64,000 nucleotides of DNA from contig NC_064435.1 of assembly GCF_023343835.1 (NCBI RefSeq), forward strand, positions 39,394,603 through 39,458,602. The letters run 5' to 3'. Positions 48,773 through 61,900 of the stretch are shown here, piece by piece; position 1 is the first letter of the stretch; each line of letters begins with the position of its first letter. The notes beneath the pieces were generated by a model. It saw nothing but the letters and a program-made list of their open reading frames with translations, was not told where the DNA came from and searched no databases. The stretch comes from Lagopus muta (lineage: Eukaryota; Chordata; Aves; Galliformes; Phasianidae). Both the position numbers and the translations under genes were made by a program.

Positions 48773-51700
48773 TTATATTACATTCGTTATGCACTAATGC
48801 ACGTCACTCTTGTTCCAGTTCATCACTTCAGAACAGTCACTACTGCATGTGACATTAGGTAATCACAGTAATATATGTCAACACGAATATCCACAGTATA
48901 AATCTGTAGAGATCGGGTAATTTTGTTTGGTGAAGATTACAAAAGATATTATCAGACTAGTTCCCTTTTGCCAATGTGCACATGTCTTACACTGTCAGTC
49001 ATTCCTAGTAGCGTTACTCACAAGGTTTAATTTTCCCCCCCCCCACAATTATTTCCACTGAGTGTTATGTTAGTGATCATTTGGTCATCCTACACCAGAA
49101 CTTCAGTCATGCTACACAAATGATTTTGAATGAGCTCTTTGGAAGTAAACATGGAGTACATCAACACTGTCATCACCATTAATGCAAAATTATTCATGCA
49201 AATATTCAAGAAAGCAGATGGATGCTTTGACTGCCTTTGAAATATTTGAAAGACTATTTCCTGATTCCTAGTTTTCTTTAATGTATATCATGTCTGTTTT
49301 CCAAACTTCACAATTGCATTGAACTCAGTAAATTCCTTACACACTGACCCATGCCAGATATGGTACTTTAGATAAACTAATGCAAAGATATTTCCCTGAG
49401 ATAAGTACAAGTCTCTGGGTTACAGGCAGCCTAGAGTTTTTACCAAAGCAAAACTGATGACAACTTTTTGTTTATATTGGTTAGTGTTGCTCTCTTTATA
49501 TGTAAAATATATTCAAAGTCTATGTCAGATGTGCACTAATTATAAACAGAGCACTGGAATGAGGAGGAAGTAGAACAGAATTTCTAATGTTGATCTTCAA
49601 ATTTTGCTTCAAAATATATGTCACTCTCAGGAAATGAAATGTTATCATTTTAATTCTGAGACAATTTACATTATTTGTATATTTTCATAGAGTGTGCAAA
49701 ATATATATTGTTGAAACTTGTTCCTGTAGTCTTTTTAGCATGGAATCGATGTTTTCTAGAATGGGAGATTTTTCACATGAAGCACATTCCAGCATTGTCA
49801 ATAGAGATATTCTGAGCTTTGTAAATTTTATATCAGACTGTAGCAGACAAGTTTCCATTTGTGGATAACAGAATTTTTTAGACTAAATTGTTAAATGCAA
49901 TACAGTGATAAATAAAACTGTGACTGGTTTTACTTATGGCTTAATAAAAAACATTTCCTGCAGATAATTCCAACTAGTTACATATGGAAAATAATTTATT
50001 GATGTATATACATATAGTTTCCTTTAGTTATTTTACTGTATACTGGTAAGGTGTACTGTGCTATCATTTAAATTCTGGTATAGACACAAGATGACAAGTT
50101 CCCCAGAACAAAATGCACAAGTTATGGGTGACGCAAGAATTTTGTGCATAATGCTAACAAAGACACAGACACTGAAATCAGACAAATGCTCTATGACTTA
50201 GAAAAATGCACTCAACACATGCTAAATATCATTTGAAATTTACAGTTCATTAACATTTTTTCAGCCCCATATTTCTCTGAAGAGTATAAAATGGGCAAGA
50301 AAGGTTTCACAAGAAAAAGTAGTGGAAGGAAGTTCTGAGGAACATGAAAATGCATTTTATTTATTCCTATCTTGCCTAATACAATTATAAAGTTAAGTAT
50401 TAACTGAACTATTAAAATAATTCCTATAACATCTTCAATACTGAAGTCCTGAAGAACTGAATTTAAGTTAATACCTAGGAGGTGTTTATATTTTATGCAA
50501 AGATTTAAGTCTACTTTTAAGGCAATTTACAAGGAAATTATTCCTGAATGTTGTCTTGGATTTTACATCCTATTTTGCCAAGAATATTTTTATAAAAGGG
50601 AAAAACAATTTTGAATCAGGTAGAGAATAGAATCAAACTTTGAGTAGTATTGATTCTATTTCCTAAGGTGTAATCCCCAAATGGCAACAGCTATTTGGAA
50701 GCAAATGTTCATGCCCTGCATTTATGTATGTATTTGGAGGGTGGATGACTGGATGCAGGCAATAAAGATCACAAGGAAGAAGTAAATGCAAAGTAATGTA
50801 CATGCAGTTTGTAAATCTGTGTACCCTGGGGTGGAAGTTTTGAATATGAATTCATGAGAAAAAGAGAAGCGGCTGCTGAGGATAAAGTTGGCCACATGAT
50901 TTCAAAGTTTGTGGAAACTTTTTTTTGTGTGTGTCTGTTAAAGGGTTTGGTTTTAAGATCAGAGTTCTTCAAAAGTTTGTCAGTATAAACTTCTCTTCCA
51001 CATAATATCACCGTGCCCTTGGAGATGGTTTTCTAACTTCCAACAAGTAAGGTGCTTTTTTTTTTTTTTCTTTTCAAAGAAAACAAAATCTAGTGTAACA
51101 TTGTTATTATGGTAGTTTTTTTTTTTAAAAAAAAAAAAAAAAGGAGCCAGGAGAAACTGCTAATGAAGTGAAAAAGTTAATGTGAAACAGCAACCTGTTG
51201 ATTAAAATTGCAAAGGGAGCTTTAGCTTTAATATTGCCTTTAGCATTCTTAGGCAGTTGTAACTGAAAGGTGTTACATAGATCCAGATAGGAAATTTTAT
51301 ATTTTCAGAATGAATATCTTTTGTTTTTTTTCTTAGATATTAAAACCATACAAAGAACACATGACCTATGGTACTGAAGTGTTAGCACCCTGGGATGTAA
51401 ATGAAGGACAGATGTATGTGTTTTAATTTTTAAGTTTGATAGATGACTGCAGAAATCTTTCTTTTGGAATTAAAGCAGAGTTTTAGGAGGCGCACACAGT
51501 CTGTTTTTACAGAAATGAAATACAAAAGGATTATTTTCCAAAGTGAAATGAATGATCCTCCTTTTGTGAAGCTTTCTCTCTGTCCTACACAAAAAGCTGT
51601 CAATATGTGGAGGGGGTGTTGTCCCCCCAGTATCCACTTCTTTCAATTAGCTTGAGAAATTAGTATCGTTTTTCTCACATTCAATATACAAGTCTTACCT

Positions 51701-52245
51701 GTGATACCTTCAGCGAAGTCTCCAAATCATCACTTGGACTAAGTTACAGCTGTTGTGAAATCCTTCATGATAAAGAGGATTCATGGATAGCACTCTCCTG
51801 AAATTTTCATCCTCCTTCAGAAGAATGCACAATATTGTATATGTATGTGTCATAAAAAGATGAATAGTTGAAACTGTTGAGGAAGTTTATTCATATCGTC
51901 ACATATACATTCCTTAGGAATGACATAGATAGTTGACTTAAAAATCATTCTTTAAAATTCTTCTACAAGAATGTGTTCAAAACATGTGAATTTCATAACT
52001 GGTTAGAGATCACATTCCTGGCAATTCTTGGGGCAAGTGACTACTTGGGATCATAAACAAGCAGGCTTAGCTAATATTCAGTCTTCTACAATTTTGTGCA
52101 GGTCAGTTACACAGGAGAGTCCAAAACTTTAAGTCAGAGATATCTAGTCTGAATTTTGCATGGCAGCAGTATTTTGCAAAACAAAACAGCCCTCTTTCTT
52201 TTTAATCAGTTCTGAGTTACTGACTCTCCTCCACACTATAACATA
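48773..52245. other. Unique DNA, no gene recognised
   Basis: No gene or interspersed repeat recognised. It contains a C10 run (49035-49044), a GGGGG/CCCCC hairpin near 51612-51627 and the T/A homopolymer junction at 51116-51142, listed separately. Confidence 0.6.
51116..51142. repeat. T11-A16 homopolymer junction
   Basis: Eleven Ts are followed directly by sixteen As, giving an 11-bp self-complementary stem without a loop spacer. A separate T14 run lies 46 bp upstream (51056-51069). Confidence 0.95.
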
Positions 52246-52312
52246 GCAGGGGGGTGGAATTGGGTGACCCTTAAGTTCCTTTCCCATTTAAGCCTTTCTA
52301 TTATTCTCTGTT
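52246..52312 (+). mobile_element. CR1 3' UTR tail remnant
   Basis: GGGGGGTGGAATTGGGTGAC, CCTTAAGTTCC and CCATTTAAGCCTTTCTATTA resemble the last 65 bp or so of a CR1 3' UTR in sense orientation, with the terminal octamer decayed. No ORF2 sequence is attached. Confidence 0.6.
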
Positions 52313-55088
52313 CCAGTACTTTGCAAGGGGATCTTTACTCTTTTTCTCAGCTGCTGTACTGTTAAACATATATTTGTACATCTCCTTCTCAGTCGTCAAG
52401 ATACTCTTAGAGAAATAGGCTAAAAGCATATTTGTCAGCTTGTTAGTGGTCCCCAGAGAGGTAGCATGACACTGAGTAAAGGGTTAAGGAAAGACTACAA
52501 AGCCTACAATGGTAGAAGCATTACCATGCTCTAACATCTGTACCGATTAACTTATTGTCTTGGAAAATGTTCCTCATCACATGGTGCAGAATGTAAGTTA
52601 ATTTTCATTTGTGTATTGATAATTCTTTGGGACCTCTGAAGTGGACCAATGGGTACTGCGTTATGATTTGAAAATTATGATTCTATTTTGAAGCATGTTT
52701 CCCCCCCCCCCCCCCCCCACACACACACTCAGATTCACTCTTTTTAATCACTGTACCTTTAATAAAGGCCAAAATGGGAAAACAGATGAAATAAAAGCAC
52801 CTTCCCTCTCCAATGTTATCATATTTGAGAAGTGGGTGTGATATCATATCAGTAATTTTGCTCTTGTATGAAATGCTGAACTCTTATGATCTCTCCCACG
52901 ACATGACCACACTCAGGTGCCAATCTTTTATATATAGTATTCTCTCTGCTTCATGTTTAGTTGTGGTTTGTACCCTCTTAATGACTATGCCAACAAATGT
53001 TATTAGCTGGAATTAATTGTAAATACTAACAGTTACTAATATCAGTGTTTAACTTTCTTAGAAAGTTTAGGTAATCTAAATAACCCCTTAAAACAACAAA
53101 ATTACAAGAAATGGCACAAGTAGAAGTCCATCCTATTTTGCAGAACCATTAATAAGCAGTTTCCTGTAGAATGTTCTCTTTCTTAGCTTCCTCTCAGCTG
53201 AGATTGCTATCCTCTCCCATCTGTTAAGATGAAGTTGAGACAGTTGGAGTCAATCTGTCTCTTACAAGGACCCACAATCATTTTCTAAGGCATAAGATTT
53301 TGAGATAGTAACCTCCTGCGTTGTGAGTACCTCCACCTCTTCAATCTGAAGCTAATTCCCAAAACAGTTTCATTAAATTCACTGAGCTTTTGATAGGGAG
53401 CAGTCGGTATCTGTTCTGCTTCCATATCAGGTTTTGATGCAATGGCTTCCATCTGTAGCTGTGGGGAGGTAGGTGGTGATTCTGAGTATTGATTTCTCAA
53501 TGAGTGAAATCAGGAAATTTACTTTCCCCCAACATCAGACAGTAGCACAGTGAGATACTGCAACTTATCAGCCAACTCAGAAACGTGAATGATTCAAATT
53601 TGTATTGTTGAAAAGCAGCTGCTCCAACTCAAGCTGCTCCAACCAAAGGCACCACCTGCCTTCTAAGCCTGAGATTCTTTTTTTTTTTTTTCTCACATAC
53701 ATTAGGATATTTAGGATGTCCAGTGCTGTAATATTTAGACAGAAACTTTTGCAGAAACTTGAGTCATGCCTTAGCATTCAGTATTAAAAAGCCAGCAAAA
53801 TTAATGACTGGATACATAATTGTATGATTTTGTTTTGACATGATTGTTTCGGGTTCTTCCTCTACAGAAAACTTCGCAGTTAATTTTTCACCTTGCCACT
53901 GCTTACAGCTCTGCAACTTCCTCTTTACAGAGGGATGATAGTCAGTTCTTTACTTAGTACCAGTACAATGTAATTCCTTTTTCCTCATTCCTGGGAGAAA
54001 TACTCCTTTTTTATATGACTTGCAAGTAAAGCTGAGAAATTGTTCAACACTTTAATTGCTAAGTTAATGTTTGTATACCTGATAAGGCAAGCACAACAAG
54101 TTACTCTTCATGACAGAAGAACTCTAAAAAGGCCCTATCATAGAGCATTGAGGCTTTGCAGCTGTGACAGAGGAAGATGCAGCTTGCAACCATAGAGAAA
54201 AGGAGGAGCAGCTTTGGCAACCTCTCCCATTGTTTTCATCTGCGCTTAACATGGGTGACGGTTGCAGAAAGGCAAAGGTGAGCAAGGCCTATCCTGTCTG
54301 TCTTTCTTAAACAAGGCATCACGTGATTATTGTCAAGACTGGTCATGAGTATATTACTTCATCTCCTTGATGAACAGAATTTTAGTTGGTGGTTAATGAT
54401 TTTTTTTATTACTATTTTTTTTTTATTTCAATGTTTTATAGTCTTAGGTATCATCCTTAATCTTTTTTTTTTTGAGCTGTTGGTATTTAAAGACCTGGAT
54501 GTCTATGGTATAAACTGAGTAGCACAGCATATGACATGTTCAGATCGCATTGCTCAGGAGTGTGATAGCATTCTGATTGAAGCAGGCATCTAACATGATT
54601 CAACAAAGTGGGAGACGCATTGTGAAGCTGCTAATTGGTTCAGTAAATTTTCCTGTGACTGCTGGATGCTGAGAATAAGGGCACGGGGGCCTCATGCAGG
54701 GAAAAAAAGTAATCAGCAACAATACTTGTTTGTTATTCTGGAGTTATTCTGTGCAAATTCACATCATATATTTATTTCTCTTATGATTTTTACTGAAAAG
54801 ATTACCCAGATATAATTTAGGTAAATGCTATATCATATTTGTTAAAGCGGTAATTGATCTTGTAAGATATGGAAGAAAGCCCTCCGTTTTTCTAATTGCT
54901 GCTGTGGGCTGTAGTGATGAATTACAATTAGTACAATTAACAGTCTGAGGGCTTATAATATTTCTATGAATATCTGATAGTGGTACATCTATAAATAATG
55001 GGAAAGAGTAGAGTGCCACAAAATCTTTTTCTCTAAAAAAAAAGTTTCATTTTTAAGTTCAAGTTAACGTGTTTGCAATTGTATAGCT
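52313..55088. other. Unique DNA, no gene proven
   Basis: No repeat family recognised apart from the C18-(AC)5 tract and a 12-bp direct repeat AGCTGCTCCAAC (53617-53628, 53632-53643). An isolated exon-like frame on the minus strand (53331-53458) is described as a finding. T-tracts lie near 53677-53690 and 54414-54423. Confidence 0.55.
52701..52728. repeat. C18-(AC)5 compound simple repeat
   Basis: Eighteen consecutive Cs run into five AC units. Long C homopolymers are uncommon in AT-rich vertebrate DNA and are prone to length errors, so the exact count should be treated with care. Confidence 0.95.
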
Positions 55089-55202
55089 TTCCTTCCTTCC
55101 TTCCTTCCTTCCTTCCTTCCTTCCTTCCTTCCTTCCTTCCTTCCTTCCTTCCTTCCTTCCTTCCTTCCTTCCTTCCTTCACTCCCTTCTTCCCTCCCTCC
55201 CC
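55089..55202. repeat. (TTCC)n tetranucleotide microsatellite
   Basis: About 22 perfect TTCC units (55089-55179) are followed by a degenerate pyrimidine tail (to about 55202). The tract is pyrimidine-only on the plus strand and so is mirror-repeat prone. Confidence 0.98.
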
Positions 55203-57481
55203 AGGGGGAAATGTGTTTGGATCTATAAATAAACTTTACAGCAATACAGTGACAAAAGCCAAGTTAGACTTTTTTTCAGGAGAAAGCTAATTTTTATGTC
55301 ATGTCTGTGAACAACTATGGGCAAAAAGAAAACACACTGAAAGCCTGGTTTTGATTCTTTCTTGTCTTCTGGGATCTGACACTGCAAAGCAGGTTCCAGA
55401 TTTCTTTTGTACTGGAAACTTTTATTTTCACAAACAACCCTCCAAACCTAGCAGGAAATATTTTATATGAATTTTGTTCTTAACAGAACTGAACTTTTGT
55501 ATAAATGGAAAGATTACGTTGAAAAATATTTTGCAATGTATTTTCTTCCAGATTCATTGGGAGTCTTGTAAGAGGCAAAAATGTGAAAACCACTCAAAAT
55601 GATGAAATCCTCTTCTTTCGTTAGAAGCAAATGAAATAAACTGATCACATCAGCTATTACTTCTATAACTTCAGGGATGAACTAAACCACTTATAAAATT
55701 ACAATTCATTTCAAAGTGCACAGTGTGACAGATCCAGGGAATATAATATTGTTAGATATAGAAAAACTAATATAGTCATATATTTGTAATCCCCTAGGCT
55801 GTTGAGATACAATTCCAAATGAATGTTCTCACAAAATTTGGGAATATCTTAAAGGTGAAAAAATTAGCTAGCAAGTCCGAATTAAAAACATTAGGCATTA
55901 GGCAGCAGCCTCAGGAAAGGAGCAGTCAACCTTGCCCTTAAAAGAGGATAAGATGTTGCTCTATTCTTGATCATTCCATACACTCACTTTTACTCTGTTG
56001 GTTCCCTGGACAGTGGTTACAGATGAAAAGAAACAGTTCAATAAAAAAAACAATAAACAAAAACAATAACCAAACAAAAAAATTGAGAATGACTGACTGA
56101 ACAAATTAATATTTTTTTTCAAGGCCATTTACTTACTTTTCCTTTGTTTATGAATAGTAAAATGAGCTGTTCAGAAGAATGACAGATTAATAGACCAGAT
56201 GAAATGTATGCAGGGTAAAGTGATCCATTATGTTGGAAGTCCAACTCAGAAACCTGCATTCGATGATGTGCCATCCAGAAACATAGGTGGAAGGACCTGA
56301 ACCTGGTGTTAGGAGATTGCATCAGAAATTCAGATTATGGTGAATTGCACTGGATTAACTCTAACTGCAGTCACTGTCTTTGCTTTTTAATCTTTGGCAG
56401 TTATTTCTTCATCATGATTCGTTAAAAGGCAGTTTTCCATAAAGGAAAGATCACTATTAAGGAATTGTATATAGGTTTTTCTGAGTTTAGCATGGCCGTG
56501 TCCTACTTTTATACTCACGATACTATGGCCTTGGAAGTGAAAACTGTTCAGTGCAAACTCAAGTTCATTCCTTCTATGGGATTGTGTAACTGTATGAATT
56601 AATCACAGAGCAATGACTAACAATGTTGAGGCTTCTTTATATGCATGTTTTTGTATTTGCTTTTTTTTTTAATTAATATCATTATTGCAATATCTAGATG
56701 TTTCTGGAACAAACATGACTTAATTTCATCCTGATACACAAAGATAGATATTAGTATATCTGTGGCCTTTAAAGCATATATAATTCTGGAATATTTTCCA
56801 AGTGCTATTACACTTTGTACATTAAAGATCACTTAGTATGACTGAGAAATGGCACATAGAGGTCTGTAGGAATAATCAAAAACATTCTGTAATTTTTTTC
56901 TGTGAGGTGCAGAAGAGTTTCAGTCTAAATGCAAAAGTCAAGATATTTTCTTTTATAGCATCCATACATCTCACAAACTACCCAATTCTGTAGTCCAGAA
57001 GCTGTATCTCATTAATTCCACCCACATCAGCTATGGAGAAATAATGCTAAATGACTCATAATGGGAAACTCACAATGGATGTGTGTTGTTAAATACACTC
57101 CCTTGGATGAAAAAATAGGTTAAAATGAAATTGCACTTATTGACTATGCAAATAATATGCATACAGCAGTCATTTCACTCTTTGCAGTTCCCATCATGGT
57201 TCAGAATCTATTTGAGATCCCAGAATAAATCCATAATTTCAGGTTCTGTAAACATCTGCTTTGAACTTTGGCACAAAAATGCTTTAGCAAGGAATTAAGT
57301 TTTCAAGAGGAAAATTAAATTATGTGTTATCGTTAAGGGAGGCAAAAGCAAATCACGTTATAAATGAAAGGATTTATGTTTGCAAGTATTCAGTAGAGTG
57401 ACACACCTTTTCTGTTCAAAAGTGTTGTGTAATTAAAATCTAACATTTACCGTTACTAGCCACTTGTGCTTTGCTAGAAAT
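55203..57481. other. Unique DNA, no gene recognised
   Basis: No gene or interspersed repeat recognised in 2.3 kb. Short AAAC-rich runs lie near 56041-56082. Confidence 0.6.
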
Positions 57482-58482
57482 AGCATGCTGGAGGGCCAGG
57501 CCCAGAGAGTGGTGGTGAAAGGAATTAAATCCATCTGGAGACTGGTGATGAGTGGTATTCCCCAGGGGTCGGTACTGGGGACTGTCCTGTTTAGTATCTT
57601 TTATTGATCTCTGAACAAGGGGGTTGAGTTTACTCTCAGTAAGTTTGCAGGTAGCACCAAGTTGGCAGGAAGTGTTGATCTGTCTGGGGACAGGAAGGCC
57701 CTACAGAGTGATCTGAATATGCTGGATAGCTGGGCTGAGGCCAGTGAGATGAAGTTCAACAAGACGAAGTGCTGGATCCTGAACTTCAGCCACAACTACC
57801 CCAGGCAATACTTCAGGCTTGGCGCAGAAGACCTGGAAGACTGTGTAGAGGAAACAGACCTGGAGGCATTGGTCAACACTTGGCTGAACATGAGTATGCA
57901 GGGTGGCCAAGGTGGCCAATGGCATCCTGGCTTGTATAACATTGCCAGCAGGAGCAGAGAAGTAACCTTCCTTCTGTACCCAGCTCTAGTGAGGCCACTC
58001 GTCAATTACTTTGGGCTCCTCACTACAAGAAAGAGGCCCTGGAGTGTGTTCAGAGAATGGTAAGGGGTTTGGAACACAAGCCTTACGAGGAGCAGCTGAT
58101 GGAGATGGGTTTGTTCAGTCATCTGCAGAAGAGCAGGCTCAGCTGTGAGCTTATCGCTTTCTACAAAGATTTGAAAGGAGGTGGTGGTGAGGTGGGGGGC
58201 AGCATCTTCTCCCATGTAACTGGTAACATGACTAGAGGGAATAGTGCCAAGTTGTGGCACGGAGTATTCAGCTGGATGTTAGGAAATACTTCTCCAAGAG
58301 AGTGGTGAGGCAATGGAACAGACTGCCCAGGGAGGTGGTGGAGTCTCCATCCCTGAAGGTGTTAAAATAAATGTTTATATGTTATACTGAGGGACGTGAT
58401 TTAATGGGAAATGTTGGTGATAGGTGGATAGTTGGACTTATGGATGATCTTGGAAGTCTTTTCTAACCCTGGTGATTCTATG
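57482..58482 (+). mobile_element. Longest CR1 LINE copy (about 1.0 kb)
   Basis: A sense-orientation copy from within the ORF2 palm domain (GGTATTCCCCAGGGGTCGGT at 57552) through the C-terminal region to the 3' UTR (GATGATCTTGGAAGTCTTTT at 58443) and one terminal GATTCTATG. It is clearly more GC-rich than its flanks. Several indels and stops break ORF2. It belongs to the same CR1-F/H-like group as the 6.2 and 63.1 kb copies. Confidence 0.97.
57662..58308 (+). pseudogene. CR1 ORF2 C-terminal region in two overlapping frames
   Basis: The ORF2 relic is split between frames 57662-58063 and 58057-58308. The first frame shows SVDLSGDRKALQSDLNMLDS (residues 4-23), EASEMKFNKTKCWILNFSHN (26-45) and [18 protein letters not shown] (97-114). 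The HLEYC region that should follow is altered to LVNYF. The second frame continues with [20 protein letters not shown] (3-22). A frameshift near 58057 separates them, with further indels at 57900 and 58320. Just upstream, the catalytic FADD site reads Phe-Ala-Gly-Ser (57643-57654). The protein is dead. Confidence 0.9.
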
Positions 58483-58668
58483 CTGCTTTGTTTCCTGAGA
58501 GCTACTTCTTGAAAGTGCCACCACCTTTGTTCTTCCTTCAAGACAAATAAGTGAGATAATCAGGGCAGGAGAAGTAAATAGAATCATGTGGAATGTATAT
58601 CTTCGTAGTTTATTTCAGCAAAGGATAAATATCTATGTAATCTTCTGAATAGAACCGTGATGTTTGGA

Positions 58669-58702
58669 TTTTTTTTCTTTTCTTTTTTTTTTTTTTTTTT
58701 TT
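58669..58702. repeat. T-rich tract next to an antisense CR1
   Basis: A 34-bp T-tract with two C interruptions lies immediately before the antisense CR1 remnant. Its origin is unclear, because CR1 does not normally end in poly(A). Confidence 0.9.
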
Positions 58703-58985
58703 CCTCTGAGCTCTTTCATGATCTGCCTGAAGATGTTTCCACTTACATTTGGGGTCATCCTCAACTACTCTGGGCAACATGCTCCAGTACTTAAAACCCT
58801 CGTAATGAAGATTTTCTTCCTAATATCTAATCTAAATACCATTTAGTTTATACCCATTACCCCTTGTCTAATCACTAGTTCCTCATCATTTTTCCTATAG
58901 GTTCCCTTTAGGTAGTGGAAGGTTGCTAATAAGATCTACCTAGAGCCATCTCTTCTTCAGGCTAAAGAGAAAAGTTTAGGCTAAT
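58703..58985 (-). mobile_element. Ancient CR1-type LINE fragment, antisense
   Basis: The plus strand follows the antisense CR1 ORF2 C-terminus. ATTTTCTTCCTAATATCTAA (58810-58829), ACCCATTACCCCTTGTCTAA (58852-58871) and TCTCTTCTTCAGGCTAAAGA (58949-58968) correspond to conserved segments. It is highly diverged and lacks both ends. It lies about 220 bp from the end of the much younger sense copy. Confidence 0.82.
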
Positions 58986-61900
58986 GATCAAGTTAGTTGT
59001 GATTGGAACTCAATTGTTAACATTTTTTCATCATTTTGATTCCTACCCTCCAGCTGGACACAGCATCTGTAATATCCATGATATATCTCTGTCTGGGAAG
59101 TATGACTATTGAGATATCATCGGTCTGAGATGAAAGCAAGAATTATAAATATTCACTCATGTTTTTTGTTCACTCAGATACAGATTTTAGATAGAGGATT
59201 TTTGAAGAGGCCCTGGGAGTTTCTTCAAGCCCAATGGAAGAGGAAGGAAGCAAATGGCAGCTATAGCTGAAGCCTGGAATCTTGGGTATAAAATACAGGT
59301 AAAGTTGGACACCAACTGACTTGATGAAAGCTGTGATAAACCCTCTAGCACAGTCTTCAAGAGTTGGTCCCCATGGAACTGCATAATTTGACTTTCTCTC
59401 CTCCCCCTTATATGTTCTGTCTAGACAGAAACATTTTCTTTTTTATTTTTGTTCAGTCCTCTGATCAAATTAATTTTGGCTTTCAGTAAGTATTAGCCTC
59501 TAAGAAATTCTTTGCAATATTACTGCAAATCGTGATGTGGAAATATATCAAAAATCTGCAAGGATTTATTTCAAGACACTAATTTATTTCACTATTAAAA
59601 AATGCTCTTGCAATGGCAAAAGGAATTATTATTTTAAGGGCTTTTTAGAAACAAGTTGGACAATTCCAGAATTTACATCCCTTTTAATGGAAACATAGAT
59701 CTCTTGCACTTGACCTATAAAATGAAGTAGGTTTTCTGTACTTAAATAATATATAAGACAAATTACTCTGTTACGTGTTCAAGCATAAAAATGTTGATCA
59801 ATGTTCAATTTTAACTGTGTTCAGATATTTATGGAGTATCTCTCTGTTGAAGAAGAGGGGAATATAAAATAATTTCACAATTATTAAGCTCACTTTGACG
59901 GCTGCAGGGAAGAAAGTGCCTTCGTTTCTGAATAGCTCACAATTCTATATATCCATTAACAGCACTTCTTTTGCCTTTTACCTTTTCTACATTCTGCCTT
60001 GTTTTACTCTTTCCTGGCTTCTTCTTCATTCTGTTTGGATTTTAGAATTTACACAGAGTTGAGTACAAAAAAATATTAGAACTAGTAAGTTCTCTTTTTC
60101 ATCCGCAAGTACTAGTACTGAATTCATTCTTAGAATTAATGCATTTTTATTAACATAGCTGTCCAATACGCTAGGATTTCCTTAAATTTATATTGCTGTT
60201 AGTACTGACTTGCAAATGCTTCAAGGCATGAAGTGCATCTCTTAGTGTTTTGTAAACTAGCAAACAAACAAGTAAACAAAACAACAATGGGTAATGCAAT
60301 GCTTGGAAACAGGTAAAGCTAAATTACATTTGAATGGCACCTCACAGAGAAAACCAGCTAACAAAGTGGTAGATAAATGAATTTCAAGCCATTGCCTTGA
60401 AGTAAATTATCTTTAGAAATAGCCACATGCTGAATGATTCTGTATTCTTGAACACTGTGGGCTGTTTCATGAGCAGAACTTTATGCACAAATAACTAGTT
60501 ATGAAATTTGGGACTTACACTACGGTAAAATAGCATCATCAGTGTAGCTGAGCTTTTTTTTTATTTTTTTTTTTCCTTTTATTGCAGTTCTAGAAGCATT
60601 TTTATCACAAAATTTTGGTCTCATAGCTAATCTCATTCATTAAACAATAACACAATAACATCATCTTAGTGGGAATTAACTCGTCTTTTCCATAGCTGAA
60701 TTCCTGGGAGAAACTGTGCTTCTTATAGAAAAGCTTAAATTTCAAGCTTTTGCATTACTGTAAAGGCAATATTACTTACAATTTTCTTGCACAATTCAAT
60801 TCTTTACCTCAGTGAAGGTCTAATTTCCCTGATTTAAATGCTGTTTTCTCTAATTGCTGATGAGGAGCAGGAACTCCTCTACACTATCCAGAACTGGATA
60901 GATTCAGATCCAAAACTGAAGCTGTTCTAGAACTGCTATGGAGAGTGGCTAGATGACAACATTTAGCAGGGAAGTTAATTATGGAAAGGTGCAAAATATT
61001 TTCCTTCATTTTTAATAAGGAAATTATGTGCCTGTGTCACCCTCTAGTGGCAAAAAGAAACCAAACAAACAGTTACTACTTACTTTTAATGCTCAGAATC
61101 TATAATGTTTTAATTGAATCGTTAGGTGTTCTCCTGCAAGTGCAGTGAAAGCCTCAAGGTAAATTTTTGGGCAGAAAGAATCTCCATGGACTTGTATAGT
61201 CCCTCAGAAATAATTCAGAGCTTTTATTTAGCTTAGCAACAGTAAAATTTGAATTTCTTGTACTGTGTTAAATCCCAGTTCCTAAGGTCCAGTTAATATG
61301 AAGACCTCAGTTTTCTCACAGAAAGAAAAGTTTAAAAGCTCTGTATCATACCTGTCAAATGCTGCTGTCCTGTTTCTGGACCAGCTGGTTTGTATGCAGT
61401 TTAATGTCTTCACAGTGTCCATCCCAGCACTTCCGTTTCCAAGATCAACATAACGAATACTAATACATGTGCAGTAGAGATGTGCTTCAGTTTCAAACAA
61501 CCAAGCCAGCCCAGAGGGCTAATGAAAACTTTTCAAAATCTGTTTTTGTTTTGTTCTTAGTTTTTATAATTTTATTATTATTATTTTAATTTTGCCTTCC
61601 TATCCTGGAGACTGAATAGTCTATTGACTCATCAAGAACCATCAGTTTAGGCTGGATACTCTACTGATTGTTTTACACAGTGCACACTCCAAAGTAACTT
61701 GCCTGTAAGTGGAGAATTACAGTTTATCTCAGTAAAAGCGAGGATCATCTCAGAGTTTAAGGTATTCTTAGGAAAAATGAGGAGTCTGTCTCAGAATATT
61801 GTGATATATAAAACTTTTAATGAAGGTCTATGATGATAAAAAAAACTACCTAAGGAAGTAACAAATAGATTTTTTTATTAATAAGTCAATCATTTTTGTT

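Noticed and set aside
57701..58260. Minus-strand frames of 69-84 codons over the 57.5 kb CR1
   Set aside because: Antisense shadows of the CR1 ORF2 relic.
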